DNA from: Stenotrophomonas sp. UBA2302
GTDB taxonomy: Bacteria > Pseudomonadota > Gammaproteobacteria > Xanthomonadales > Xanthomonadaceae
Length of the DNA: 64,000 nucleotides
Direction: 5' to 3'
NCBI GenBank assembly: GCA_002345545.1
Contig: DDVW01000036.1
Coordinates: 1-64,000 of the forward strand
Below are positions 40,535-48,110 of the stretch, piece after piece. Each line of letters opens with the position of its first letter. Positions within the stretch are counted from its first letter, which is position 1. A program made the position numbers and the translations under genes. The notes beneath the pieces were generated by a model, which was given only the letters and a program-made list of their open reading frames with translations, was not told where the DNA came from and did not search any database.

Positions 40535-41001
40535 GGCCGCTCGCTTTCATCGACGGGCGTGTCGAGGATTTCGGCTGCCCGCCCTTCGCCGATTAGGCCG
40601 TACTGCTCAAACTGCTGCACGTTGGCGCGTGTAACGGGATCGTCCAGATCGCTCCAGGATGCTTTGTTGGCCCGCTGCAGCGCCACACGGATGTCGGCTG
40701 CCTGCCTGCGCATTTCATAGGGTGCGGTTGGATCGTCCAGCGAAGCCATTTCGATATCGACTCGCTCCTCCTTGGTGAAGCGCAGGTCGAACGCGAGGTT
40801 TGTGACGATCCGAAGTGCGGCATCAGGCTCCTGCGGCGACTCCACCGGCGGCGGCGGGGAAAATGCGCCGCCGGCATACTTCCACCCTGGCGCAGGACGC
40901 GGATCGGCCAACGTTACGTCGATATCGTCTTGCTGGCCCCCTCCGATGAAAACGTTGGAGACGATGCCGCCGACCACGGAAGCATAGACACGCTCAATCA
41001 T
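40531..41001 (-). CDS. Tail-fibre assembly-type protein
   Basis: A 156-residue protein. An N-terminal sandwich-like part (MIERVYASVVGGIVSNVFIG) is followed by ADPRPAPGWKYAGGAFSPPP, a pattern found in phage fibre chaperones and fibre-associated proteins. The helical C-terminus (KEERVDIEMASLDDPTAPYE) is typical of these. It lies directly after the fibre-tip gene. Likely assists fibre folding or attachment. Confidence 0.65.
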   Translation of the reverse strand: MIERVYASVVGGIVSNVFIGGGQQDDIDVTLADPRPAPGWKYAGGAFSPPPPVESPQEPDAALRIVTNLAFDLRFTKEERVDIEMASLDDPTAPYEMRRQAADIRVALQRANKASWSDLDDPVTRANVQQFEQYGLIGEGRAAEILDTPVDESERP

Positions 41002-41636
41002 GCGGAACCTCCCTCAATCAGCTCGATCGCGACGTAGCCATTGCCGGCTGGAACCAAGGTGCTCCCGCCGAATCCATATCCGACATTGCCGGCGCCAAAG
41101 AAGGAGCATCCAAGCTCAGCGTTTGGCACCGTCGCATTCGGGTTCGTATAAAGCCCTGAATTGACATGGCTTGCCAATGCAACGCCCCTATGGGCTGCGA
41201 GGACCACCTCCAGAATGGTGTCCTGATTGACTGCACCATTGTTGGCCTTTCCACCAGTCGGGAGCATAGACACTCCCCCGAACCTGGGGATCCCAGGTGC
41301 GATGAGATCGCCGCCGCCAAGTCGCACGAACTCGGCGCCATCAATGGCGATAATCGTATCGCCACCCGGACCACCGATCTTTGGTCCCGCCCCGATGGTG
41401 ATGGACATGTTCGTTGCAGTGATCGGCACGGCAAATCGGAACCCGGTGGCAATTGCGCCGGTAGCCCCACGAACGTTAGCCGCGCCAGAATTTCCGCCCG
41501 CTCCGCAGCCCCACAGTTCCGCGATGCCGCCGCGCGCCCAAGCCGGAAGCTGCCACAAACGGCTCGATGTGAACGTCATGATCTTGCGGCGTGACGCGCT
41601 ACTGCTTGCGCCGCCCTGACCGCCATAGCTGCCCAT
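40998..41636 (-). CDS. Glycine-rich tail-fibre tip/adhesin
   Basis: A 212-residue protein with many Gly-rich loops: ELWGCGAGGNSGAANVRGAT; ITIGAGPKIGGPGGDTIIAI; GAGNVGYGFGGSTLVPAGNG. Such polyglycine sandwich domains form receptor-binding tips. Base composition is visibly less GC-rich than neighbouring genes, consistent with exchange of host-range cassettes. Starts at ATG 41636, sharing one base with the previous gene's stop. Confidence 0.65.
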   Translation of the reverse strand: MGSYGGQGGASSSASRRKIMTFTSSRLWQLPAWARGGIAELWGCGAGGNSGAANVRGATGAIATGFRFAVPITATNMSITIGAGPKIGGPGGDTIIAIDGAEFVRLGGGDLIAPGIPRFGGVSMLPTGGKANNGAVNQDTILEVVLAAHRGVALASHVNSGLYTNPNATVPNAELGCSFFGAGNVGYGFGGSTLVPAGNGYVAIELIEGGSA

Positions 41637-41950
41637 TACGCCACCTCCTCGAAGCCCATGGCGCGGGCGCTGATGCCGGCCGCCGCAGCGCGCACGACCA
41701 GCGTTTCACCGGCGCCCATCACCAGGCCCTCGTAGCCGCGCACGTCATTGGCGGGGACCTCGATGTCGTAGTAGACGTAATCGGCATCGACCAGGCCGCC
41801 GGTGCGGACAGCGGCACGGACAGCAATCGGACCGGCCGTGCGGTTGCAGAAGTGGACCGTTGCCGTGGTGACGGTGTTCACAGGTACGGTGTAGAGATCA
41901 GTGTCAGTTGCCGCGACCAGCGCGGCCTTGCCCAGCTTTCCAGATGCCAT
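41636..41950 (-). CDS. Small beta-rich tail-fibre-associated protein
   Basis: A 104-residue protein, MASGKLGKAALVAATDTDLY then TVPVNTVTTATVHFCNRTAG, predicted as a beta sandwich. Similar small proteins follow fibre genes in other myophages. It is 7 bases after the truncated H gene. Confidence 0.65.
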   Translation of the reverse strand: MASGKLGKAALVAATDTDLYTVPVNTVTTATVHFCNRTAGPIAVRAAVRTGGLVDADYVYYDIEVPANDVRGYEGLVMGAGETLVVRAAAAGISARAMGFEEVA

Positions 41951-41957
41951 TTCGCCC

Positions 41958-42500
41958 TCACAGGATGGAGTAGTAGAAGCGGCGGGCGCGGTGATTGCGC
42001 TCGGCCTGTTCGATTTGCTGTTTCGCCTGGTCTATATGCTGCAGAACCCAGGCCTGCGTTGCGGTAACGATGCTGGGATTGATCTGCAGCGTGACTTGCG
42101 CGCTTGAGCCGACTTCCAGATAGATATCGACGATCAATTCCTTGCCGGACCCCTCGGCCAGTTTTGGCTTGTAGCTGGTCGGAAAGTTGCCATAGGCGAC
42201 CATGTCGCCGGCTGCGTCATACAGCCCGACTTCACGTGCGGTCCAGCCGCCAATCTCGGGAGGCAGCACGCATCGCACGATGATCCAGCCCGCGTTGTCG
42301 GGGTCGCGCTCCACGCTGTTGACCGGCTGCCGGTGAACTTCGTTCACCAGTGTCTCCCGGTTCTCCACCGGCGTGACAGCAGCGCCGCCACCATCGCCGA
42401 AGGCCATCGTTGTCAGGTCGAGCGGGGTGCCGCCAGGTACCAGTGATGCTGCTAGTTTGGGCCGCCCTTTGGCGGTAATCAGGGTGAAGTAGGTATCCAT
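41958..42500 (-). CDS. H: Tail-fibre protein gpH, N-terminal domain only
   Basis: A 180-residue protein, MDTYFTLITAKGRPKLAASL then LVNEVHRQPVNSVERDPDNA, identical in type to the N-terminal attachment domain of P2 gpH (669 residues). It ends with a helix (QAWVLQHIDQAKQQIEQAER) instead of the long shaft. The remaining fibre seems to be made by the next two ORFs. ATG 42500 overlaps the I stop (TGATG). Confidence 0.85.
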   Translation of the reverse strand: MDTYFTLITAKGRPKLAASLVPGGTPLDLTTMAFGDGGGAAVTPVENRETLVNEVHRQPVNSVERDPDNAGWIIVRCVLPPEIGGWTAREVGLYDAAGDMVAYGNFPTSYKPKLAEGSGKELIVDIYLEVGSSAQVTLQINPSIVTATQAWVLQHIDQAKQQIEQAERNHRARRFYYSIL

Positions 42501-43117
42501 CAATGCCCCTGCGGGTGTAGTGAAACTATTTCGCGAGCGACCAGCCCCGCGCCGGGCAGCACTGCGGCCCTTGAATTGATTGCGGTCTGCTGATGAGGCA
42601 ATACCGTGATGCTTTCGGTAATGAGCACTGCGCTGGCAATGCGAATCTGCGCCCGCTGGCGATGCACGACGCTGACGCGGGTGAGGTGGCTGCGCAGGTT
42701 CTTGGCGGCATTCACCAACCTCGCGACGTCGTCGTAGAGTTCGGGCGCAAAGCCTCGGCGATCGAGCGTGAGTTCCACCGCGAATGTGTACGGCGCACCC
42801 ATCGGGGTGGTCTGGTGCCACTCGATCAAGCGCGCATCCCAATCCAGCGTGGCCAGCGCCATCTTCACAGCCGCAACCGTGCCTTTGCGCTTGTGGATCT
42901 CGAGGCTAGCCCGGATCGCTGCCCGCTTCTGGTGTTCTGGCCAGCGCGGTGACCACACGTCGACGCTGCGCTCCCAGGCAAGCCATGGCAGCCACTCGAC
43001 CGGGCAAGCGTCCGGGTTCTTCAGGTCGCCGATGCGCACCGGCAGGTTTGCCAGCTGCGCGGCTACCTCGGCCCGCGCTCGCTCCATGACCGTTGCATTG
43101 GGAGGCAGCAGCGTCAT
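42500..43117 (-). CDS. I: Baseplate protein gpI
   Basis: A 205-residue P2 gpI-family baseplate protein: LPPNATVMERARAEVAAQLA; CPVEWLPWLAWERSVDVWSP; IRASLEIHKRKGTVAAVKMA. It overlaps gene J by four bases, as usual, and links the baseplate to the fibre. Confidence 0.93.
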   Translation of the reverse strand: MTLLPPNATVMERARAEVAAQLANLPVRIGDLKNPDACPVEWLPWLAWERSVDVWSPRWPEHQKRAAIRASLEIHKRKGTVAAVKMALATLDWDARLIEWHQTTPMGAPYTFAVELTLDRRGFAPELYDDVARLVNAAKNLRSHLTRVSVVHRQRAQIRIASAVLITESITVLPHQQTAINSRAAVLPGAGLVAREIVSLHPQGH

Positions 43118-44007
43118 ACGGCTTCGGCGATGTCAACGTTGCGACCGATGCACCAGCCGACTTGCGTGGGCAGCATGGGCATATCGGTAACCGGTGACCG
43201 CAGATGCACCTTGCGCACGCCGGGGACATGCAGAGCGGCGACTTGGGCGCTGATGGCGATCTCGTAGCCGAGACGCTGCTGCTGGTCGATCAGGCTGTCC
43301 AGGTTCGCGTTCACCGCAGCCAGCACGATGTCAGAATCCGGCCCCGGCCAAAGCTCCAGCAGCGCATCGATGGTGTATTCGATGACCTCTGCGGGCCTCA
43401 CCTGTACCTGATCGGTCAGGGGGCGCACGTTATCGGCTGACAGTGCGGCATCCACGGCGGCGATGACGGCCGGCGATGGCTCGCCATTGCCGCTACGCGA
43501 CTGGACCGTGACCACCACGACACCCGGAGTCGGACTATATGCGCTGGCATCGCGCACGTCCGGATGAGCAGACAGCGCGTGGAACAGGTAGGCACCTTCC
43601 GGGCCGGCCGTGCTGAAGCCTTCAAACGAAAGCAGCACGCGACGGCGCAGGTCAGCATCGGATTCGTAGACCGCCGGAACAGGCGGATAGGCGCGTGGAT
43701 CTGCAGGCGTGATCAGCAGGCGCTGTACGTTGTAGCCTGCGGCGATGTGATCCAGGGCGGTGTCGGTGGCGTAGGCCAGCATTACCGATCGAGTGGCCTC
43801 GTTGATGCGCTGGCGCACCAGCAGCTCGGCGTAGGCGTCCACTTCGATCTGTTTGAATGCCGGGTCGGATTCGACCAGGGCGTCGAACACCGGATCGCGG
43901 GCGCGCAGGTCATCGAGCAGGCGCGCAACGATGGCCTCGTAATCCAGCGTCTCGATCAGGTCGAGTGCGGGCAGGCGCGACAGATCGACGGCGGTAAAAA
44001 GGCGCAT
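43114..44007 (-). CDS. J: Baseplate protein gpJ
   Basis: A 297-residue P2 gpJ-family baseplate wedge protein: FTAVDLSRLPALDLIETLDY; VFDALVESDPAFKQIEVDAY; LVRQRINEATRSVMLAYATD. First gene after late box 2, with a leader of about 65 bases between the box and its ATG. Confidence 0.94.
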   Translation of the reverse strand: MRLFTAVDLSRLPALDLIETLDYEAIVARLLDDLRARDPVFDALVESDPAFKQIEVDAYAELLVRQRINEATRSVMLAYATDTALDHIAAGYNVQRLLITPADPRAYPPVPAVYESDADLRRRVLLSFEGFSTAGPEGAYLFHALSAHPDVRDASAYSPTPGVVVVTVQSRSGNGEPSPAVIAAVDAALSADNVRPLTDQVQVRPAEVIEYTIDALLELWPGPDSDIVLAAVNANLDSLIDQQQRLGYEIAISAQVAALHVPGVRKVHLRSPVTDMPMLPTQVGWCIGRNVDIAEAV

Positions 44008-44072
44008 GAGCGAACCTGCAGGGATAGGCCTCCATGTTCGGCGTCACACGCGCGCGTGGACAACGTGTCGCG

Positions 44073-44095
44073 CTTGTAACGCACGCTGTTACAAG
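44073..44095. promoter_or_regulatory. Late activator box 2 (upstream of J)
   Basis: A perfect dyad CTTGTAA (44073-44079), 9-base spacer CGCACGCTG, TTACAAG (44089-44095). It overlaps the stop codon of gene S and its centre is about 77 bases before the J start, suiting an activator site at about -55. Same arms as box 3. Confidence 0.75.
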
Positions 44096-44547
44096 CCGGA
44101 ACCAGCCAGGTGCTCAAGTACCTGCCGTTTTATCAGCTCCACGTCGGCGCGGGTGAAGCCCAGAAGTTCACGCCGTGCATAGACGGCACGCGGCCCACCC
44201 GGTGAGACACGATCCACCAAACCTTCCTGGTGGACGCGCGCGATACGGCTGGCGCGGCCGGTGAACTCCACCGCGGCGGCACTGGCATCGGACTTGGCAC
44301 GCATGTGGCTCCCCTGCCGCAGACGTTGGAACATTGCCTCCCGGCGCAGGCGCCCGGATTTTGCGCGCAGCGGCTGCCGCCGGGGCTCGTAGGGGGATCC
44401 ATCCGGGTTGCGCTGCTGGGCGATACGGCGGTAAGTGCTGCGCCTCAGATCCGTGGCGACCAGGCGCGCAAGGCGCAGCCGCGATGCCGCGGTGGTTCGG
44501 GCCAGCAGTTGCCCCACCCATGTTTGCAGCTCGCTGAGGTCAGCCAT
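44089..44547 (-). CDS. S: Tail completion protein gpS
   Basis: A 152-residue gpS-family protein: MADLSELQTWVGQLLARTTA; YRRIAQQRNPDGSPYEPRRQ; LGFTRADVELIKRQVLEHLA. It overlaps R by 8 bases. Very Arg-rich, as in P2 (150 residues). Confidence 0.92.
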   Translation of the reverse strand: MADLSELQTWVGQLLARTTAASRLRLARLVATDLRRSTYRRIAQQRNPDGSPYEPRRQPLRAKSGRLRREAMFQRLRQGSHMRAKSDASAAAVEFTGRASRIARVHQEGLVDRVSPGGPRAVYARRELLGFTRADVELIKRQVLEHLAGSGL

Positions 44548-44959
44548 TCGGGAAAGCGTCTTCCCACCTGGGCTCGGCGTAGTTCTCGACCACGGGTTTT
44601 CCGTCCTGCAGGTGGACTCCTACGCGCTCGGTCAGCGGCAGCTTGATGGACAGGTCGATCTTGTCGCCGGCCAGCACGTCGGCCTCGAAGCGGATGTCGT
44701 TGCGGCGCTCGGGGTTGCCCATCAACTCGGACTGGTTCTCACGCAGCCATTCCAGCATCGGCACGACGATATCGACCGGATGCTCGGCCAGGTCGGTGAA
44801 GATCAGGTTGAGGGTGTACCGCCACTCGAAAGACAAGCCAGCTTCCTCGGTGGAGACGATGCCGCCTTCATCGATGAACACCAGCAGCCGGTCTGGGTTG
44901 TCGCGCAGCCACGGCAGGGCTTCGGTCAGGTGCGCCCGCAGGCCTTCGGGCTTCTTCAC
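44540..44959 (-). CDS. R: Tail completion protein gpR
   Basis: A 139-residue gpR-family protein from GTG 44959: MKKPEGLRAHLTEALPWLRD; NPDRLLVFIDEGGIVSTEEA; FEWRYTLNLIFTDLAEHPVD. The start overlaps the Rz1-like stop (GTGA), and no upstream reading resembles the family, which decides the start. P2 gpR is 155 residues. Confidence 0.92.
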   Translation of the reverse strand: MKKPEGLRAHLTEALPWLRDNPDRLLVFIDEGGIVSTEEAGLSFEWRYTLNLIFTDLAEHPVDIVVPMLEWLRENQSELMGNPERRNDIRFEADVLAGDKIDLSIKLPLTERVGVHLQDGKPVVENYAEPRWEDAFPNG

Positions 44960-45336
44960 AGCAGCACACCCGCCACGCGCAGGCGCTGGATACAGGTGTC
45001 GCACGCTTGCCGGCGAAGCTCGCACTGCTGCAGCTGCAGCTGTCCGGGCTTGATGACCTGCGGGCCGAGCGTGTCCCACGCTGCCGGATCGTCGGGGTTT
45101 GCCGGCGTCCACTTCGGCAGCTGGGTGTTGCACGGCGCGAAACATAGCGAGTCGCACTGTGCGGGCACCGGCTCTGGACGCTGCGGGACGCTGCGACCGC
45201 AGGCGGCCGTCAGCACCAGGGCCAGCACCAAGGCCAGCTTCGCCCAGGTATGCCGGACGGGCACGCCGGTGATCGCACGCACCAGGTCGAGGATGGCCAG
45301 AATCAGGCAGGCAATCAGAATGGCGATCAGGATCAT
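44956..45336 (-). CDS. Rz1-like outer spanin lipoprotein with extra N-terminus
   Basis: A 126-residue protein. The first 20 residues are a hydrophobic helix (MILIAILIACLILAILDLV), then a second hydrophobic stretch ends in a lipobox (ALVLTAACGR). The remainder is Pro- and Cys-rich (RPEPVPAQCDSLCFAPCNTQ). It begins at the end of Rz, overlapping by four bases. If ribosomes start at this ATG the lipobox is about 45 residues in; an internal start cannot be picked by eye. Outer spanins join Rz across the periplasm for the last step of lysis. Confidence 0.7.
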   Translation of the reverse strand: MILIAILIACLILAILDLVRAITGVPVRHTWAKLALVLALVLTAACGRSVPQRPEPVPAQCDSLCFAPCNTQLPKWTPANPDDPAAWDTLGPQVIKPGQLQLQQCELRRQACDTCIQRLRVAGVLL

Positions 45337-45692
45337 GGGTCTGCTCCGGTCAGGTGGTTGAGGGCATCCACGCGCGCTTTGCCAGGGCCGCAGCCCTGCG
45401 GCAGTGGCGGCAGTCCAGAAACGAATGCCTGGTAGTTCTGCAGGCGGCGGGCGGCTTCCTCATCAACGCTGCGAAGCTCAGCCTGCAGCTTGAGGCCGTC
45501 CCGGTCGGCGGCCAGCGCCACCCGGTTGATCTGGTCGGCGCGGCCTTTCAGCGCGTCGATGGCGCCGGTTTGGCGGGCCTGCACGACCTTGGCCGCGCTG
45601 GAGGCGCTGATGCTGCCGATCAGGTACATGGCCACGACGTTAGCGAACAGCGACAGGGCCAGGGCGATAGACAACGCGATGATGGCCCTCAT
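45333..45692 (-). CDS. Rz-like inner-membrane spanin
   Basis: A 119-residue protein: N-terminal membrane anchor (MRAIIALSIALALSLFANVV), then a periplasmic coiled coil (DALKGRADQINRVALAADRD; GLKLQAELRSVDEEAARRLQ). Typical of Rz/LysB. ATG 45692 is chosen because it begins the anchor and overlaps the lysozyme stop. Confidence 0.82.
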   Translation of the reverse strand: MRAIIALSIALALSLFANVVAMYLIGSISASSAAKVVQARQTGAIDALKGRADQINRVALAADRDGLKLQAELRSVDEEAARRLQNYQAFVSGLPPLPQGCGPGKARVDALNHLTGADP

Positions 45693-46213
45693 GCGGGCTC
45701 CTTCAGCCAAGCTTCGATGTCGGGGTAGTTGCTCGCCGGTATCTGCCCCCGGCACATGCTCATCTCCCAGTCGCGGCGTGTGACGATGCCGTAGCAGTTC
45801 CAGCCGCGATCGCGGCAATCGCGCTTGACGCCGTTGACGGTGATGAACCGCCAGGCAGGGATCTGCGCGCAGGCGGCTTCGTTGTTACCGGCGCGCAGGT
45901 GGCGCGCGGCGGTGCTGTTGCAGAAGCCGGCCACGCCCACGTTGTAGGTGAAGTGTCCCCAGGCCACCCACTCGTACCATTGCAGCGGGCGCTTGATGCA
46001 CTTGGCAATGCCGTCCACGTGCTTGTGCATGGCCGCATTGTTCAGCAGTTCGCACTCCCGGGCGCTGTAGCGCTTGCCTGGCACTACCGCCGGACCGGTG
46101 ACGCCACGGCAGGCGGTCCAGATGCCGGCGGAATCTTTGTAGGGCAGCGAGCGGTCGGCCTCGGCAACACTGAGGGCACCGGCCAACACCGCCAACGCGG
46201 CCAACGGTGCCAT
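45689..46213 (-). CDS. Phage endolysin, GH24 lysozyme with signal-anchor-like N-terminus
   Basis: A 174-residue lysozyme. The catalytic pattern Glu-8-Asp-5-Thr is exact: AEADRSLPYKDSAGIWTACRG. The N-terminus MAPLAALAVLAGALSVAEAD is a weakly hydrophobic Ala/Leu/Gly segment running straight into the catalytic Glu, as in SAR endolysins such as R21 that are held in the membrane until it depolarises. ATG 46213 has AAGGG 8 bases upstream; a GTG at 46261 is an alternative. Several Cys may control activation. Confidence 0.88.
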   Translation of the reverse strand: MAPLAALAVLAGALSVAEADRSLPYKDSAGIWTACRGVTGPAVVPGKRYSARECELLNNAAMHKHVDGIAKCIKRPLQWYEWVAWGHFTYNVGVAGFCNSTAARHLRAGNNEAACAQIPAWRFITVNGVKRDCRDRGWNCYGIVTRRDWEMSMCRGQIPASNYPDIEAWLKEPA

Positions 46214-46247
46214 CAGGGTGCCCTTGCCGCCAGGCGTCCGGGTAACG

Positions 46248-46502
46248 TCAGGTGCGGTCACGGGACAGCACCTTGCGTGACCAGCGGGCAATGTTGCCGG
46301 GGATGCGCGACCAGCGGTCCCAGTTGGCGGTGATGCCGGAGGCGATCTGCACCAGCAGCAGGACCACGGCCAGGGCAGTGGCCACATCCTGCATCGTGAT
46401 GCCCGCGGCAGCGGTAACGATCACCGCCGGAGCGGGAATGAACTGCAGCTTCGCCCAGAGGGACTGCAGCAGCGAAAGGGTTCCGGTGTGCTGTTCGGTC
46501 AT
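46248..46502 (-). CDS. Putative holin/pinholin
   Basis: An 84-residue protein with two hydrophobic segments (about 24-37 and 40-61: IPAPAVIVTAAAGI, then VATALAVVLLLVQIASGITA) and a basic C-terminus (RWSRKVLSRDRT). This is small class II holin topology. It lies directly before the lysozyme. With a SAR-like endolysin it would act as a pinholin; that link is inference. Confidence 0.75.
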   Translation of the reverse strand: MTEQHTGTLSLLQSLWAKLQFIPAPAVIVTAAAGITMQDVATALAVVLLLVQIASGITANWDRWSRIPGNIARWSRKVLSRDRT

Positions 46503-46714
46503 TGCCAGAGATGAATCAGTTGGGCGGACGATGCGGCGGCCGGGGGCAGCTCGGGCAACGTGACGCGGGTTCCATGGGGCAGGACCGGGCCGGCGAGTGC
46601 CAGGCCGGGGTTGGCTTCCAGTACGTGTTCAACCACCCCTTCGGTGCGGCCGTAGCGCCGCCAGCAGATGACGGCGAGCGTGTCGCCCTGCTGGGCGATG
46701 GCGAAGTCAGCCAT
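46499..46714 (-). CDS. X: Tail protein gpX
   Basis: A 71-residue gpX-family (LysM-like) protein: MADFAIAQQGDTLAVICWRR; YGRTEGVVEHVLEANPGLAL. P2 X is 67 residues. ATG 46714 overlaps the L stop by one base, deciding the start. Confidence 0.92.
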   Translation of the reverse strand: MADFAIAQQGDTLAVICWRRYGRTEGVVEHVLEANPGLALAGPVLPHGTRVTLPELPPAAASSAQLIHLWQ

Positions 46715-47181
46715 CAGATCAGCTCCACCGTGACGCGGGCGACGCACAGGAAGTCGCGGATGGCCCAGCGCAGGTCGCGGCGCAGCTCATCGATGCTCGG
46801 CGTGAGAGCGTCGGCCTTGCGATCGCCGGTGCCGCTGGCGTCATAGCTGCGATACCGCTCGGTGACCTCGGCTGCCGTGGCGCAGGCCACCGCCCGCTGA
46901 TAGAGCGCAACCTGCCGCGACCGGCCGTCAACAACCGGTGCCGGCACGTCTGCAAGGGTTGTATGGCCTGCCACTTCCTGACCGCTGCGCCAGCGGTCCA
47001 GTTCGTCATTGACCGCGATGACCGCCGCGACAATTGCCGCGCGCAGGCGCTCATTGGTTACTGCGCCATCGATGCGCAGCTCTTTCCGCAGCGTCACAGG
47101 GTCAACAGCCGGCCAGAAGGGGCCGCTGGTAACCTCTGCTGTCTGCTGCGTTGTGCCTCCGTTTGCGACAAAACCGCTCAT
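46714..47181 (-). CDS. L: Head completion protein gpL
   Basis: A 155-residue gpL-family protein: FWPAVDPVTLRKELRIDGAV; HTTLADVPAPVVDGRSRQVA; LYQRAVACATAAEVTERYRS. Closes the head-tail joining region. Unusually, a 171-base gap separates it from gene M. Confidence 0.92.
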   Translation of the reverse strand: MSGFVANGGTTQQTAEVTSGPFWPAVDPVTLRKELRIDGAVTNERLRAAIVAAVIAVNDELDRWRSGQEVAGHTTLADVPAPVVDGRSRQVALYQRAVACATAAEVTERYRSYDASGTGDRKADALTPSIDELRRDLRWAIRDFLCVARVTVELI

Positions 47182-47352
47182 CTGGCCTTCTTCGATGGGG
47201 CCGAACCTCGCGGGCGCGGAAAGCTTAGGACAACCACGCCCGCGAAATTCGGCATTGCATAGCCCGCAAGCGCCGGTGGTCGGGGCGTCACGTCAGGGGG
47301 AGAGAAACCCTTCGGATCAGCCCCGAGCCGGCGGGGTCGCGGGGACGCTCGG
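47182..47352. other. 171-base structured gap between M and L
   Basis: No gene seen. The minus strand contains a perfect 8-bp stem (CGCGGGCG at 47237-47244 and CGCCCGCG at 47209-47216, 20-base loop) and GC-rich inverted repeats (CCCCGCGACCCCGCCGGCTC region, 47314-47333). No other junction between O and X exceeds about 52 bases. Could be a remnant of a lost gene or an RNA element tuning M versus L expression. Confidence 0.4.
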
Positions 47353-48105
47353 TTAACCGTCTGCCTTGTCAGGCTGCGGCGTGTCAGTGCTGGGCGTGTC
47401 GCCCTGGTCGGTGGTAGGCGTGGCCTTCTTGAGCCAGCGTTCGGCGCGCTCCAGATCCTTCTTGCCGCCGCAGAACGGATTCAGCTCGATCGCGCGGCGC
47501 AAGTCGGCAACACACTGCTCGGCAACCGCAAGCGGTAGCGGGGAGTCATCGGATGCGCCGCGCACCACTGCGCGACCGGCGGCCAGGTAAAGCTTGGCGC
47601 GCACTTCGTCAGGCATGTCCTCGCTGGCGGTCAACTCACTGACCCGGGCCAGCAACGCGGTGTCGAACTCCCCGCCAGTCTGCTGTGCCAGCAATGCAGC
47701 CTCGGCGATTTCCTCGGCCACAGCGCAGCCGGTGGTGCGCCTGAACTGGTCCGGCAGCGGCAGTTTGTGGCGCAGCATGTAGGCGGCAACATCGAGCGCG
47801 GAGTCGTAGAGGCCAGCGTCAATCAGCCACACCATGACAGTGGAAACCACGGTGTCCTGCGCGCCGCTGTCTGCCTCCAGAACACCAGCCATATAGGCCC
47901 GGTATTCCGGCAACACCTGGCGCTTGAACTCGGCTTTTCCCTCATCCGACTGGATGTTCTTCAGGCGGGCGCGGTGATCCTGCAGCAGCATCATGTGCTG
48001 CTCGTAGATGCCGGCGCCATCCATCAGCGCGCCGGGTTCCTTCTGTGCCGCCTCCTTCGCCGCGAGAACTCGGGCGAAGTGGCGCTTGGCGGGGCTGTCG
48101 GCCAT
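47353..48105 (-). CDS. M: Terminase small subunit gpM
   Basis: A 250-residue P2 gpM-family terminase endonuclease subunit: MADSPAKRHFARVLAAKEAA; VLEADSGAQDTVVSTVMVWL. In P2, gpM and gpP together cut cos. The C-terminal 30 residues are Thr/Pro/Asp-rich. Follows N after 5 bases. Confidence 0.93.
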   Translation of the reverse strand: MADSPAKRHFARVLAAKEAAQKEPGALMDGAGIYEQHMMLLQDHRARLKNIQSDEGKAEFKRQVLPEYRAYMAGVLEADSGAQDTVVSTVMVWLIDAGLYDSALDVAAYMLRHKLPLPDQFRRTTGCAVAEEIAEAALLAQQTGGEFDTALLARVSELTASEDMPDEVRAKLYLAAGRAVVRGASDDSPLPLAVAEQCVADLRRAIELNPFCGGKKDLERAERWLKKATPTTDQGDTPSTDTPQPDKADG

Positions 48106-48110
48106 GTCGA

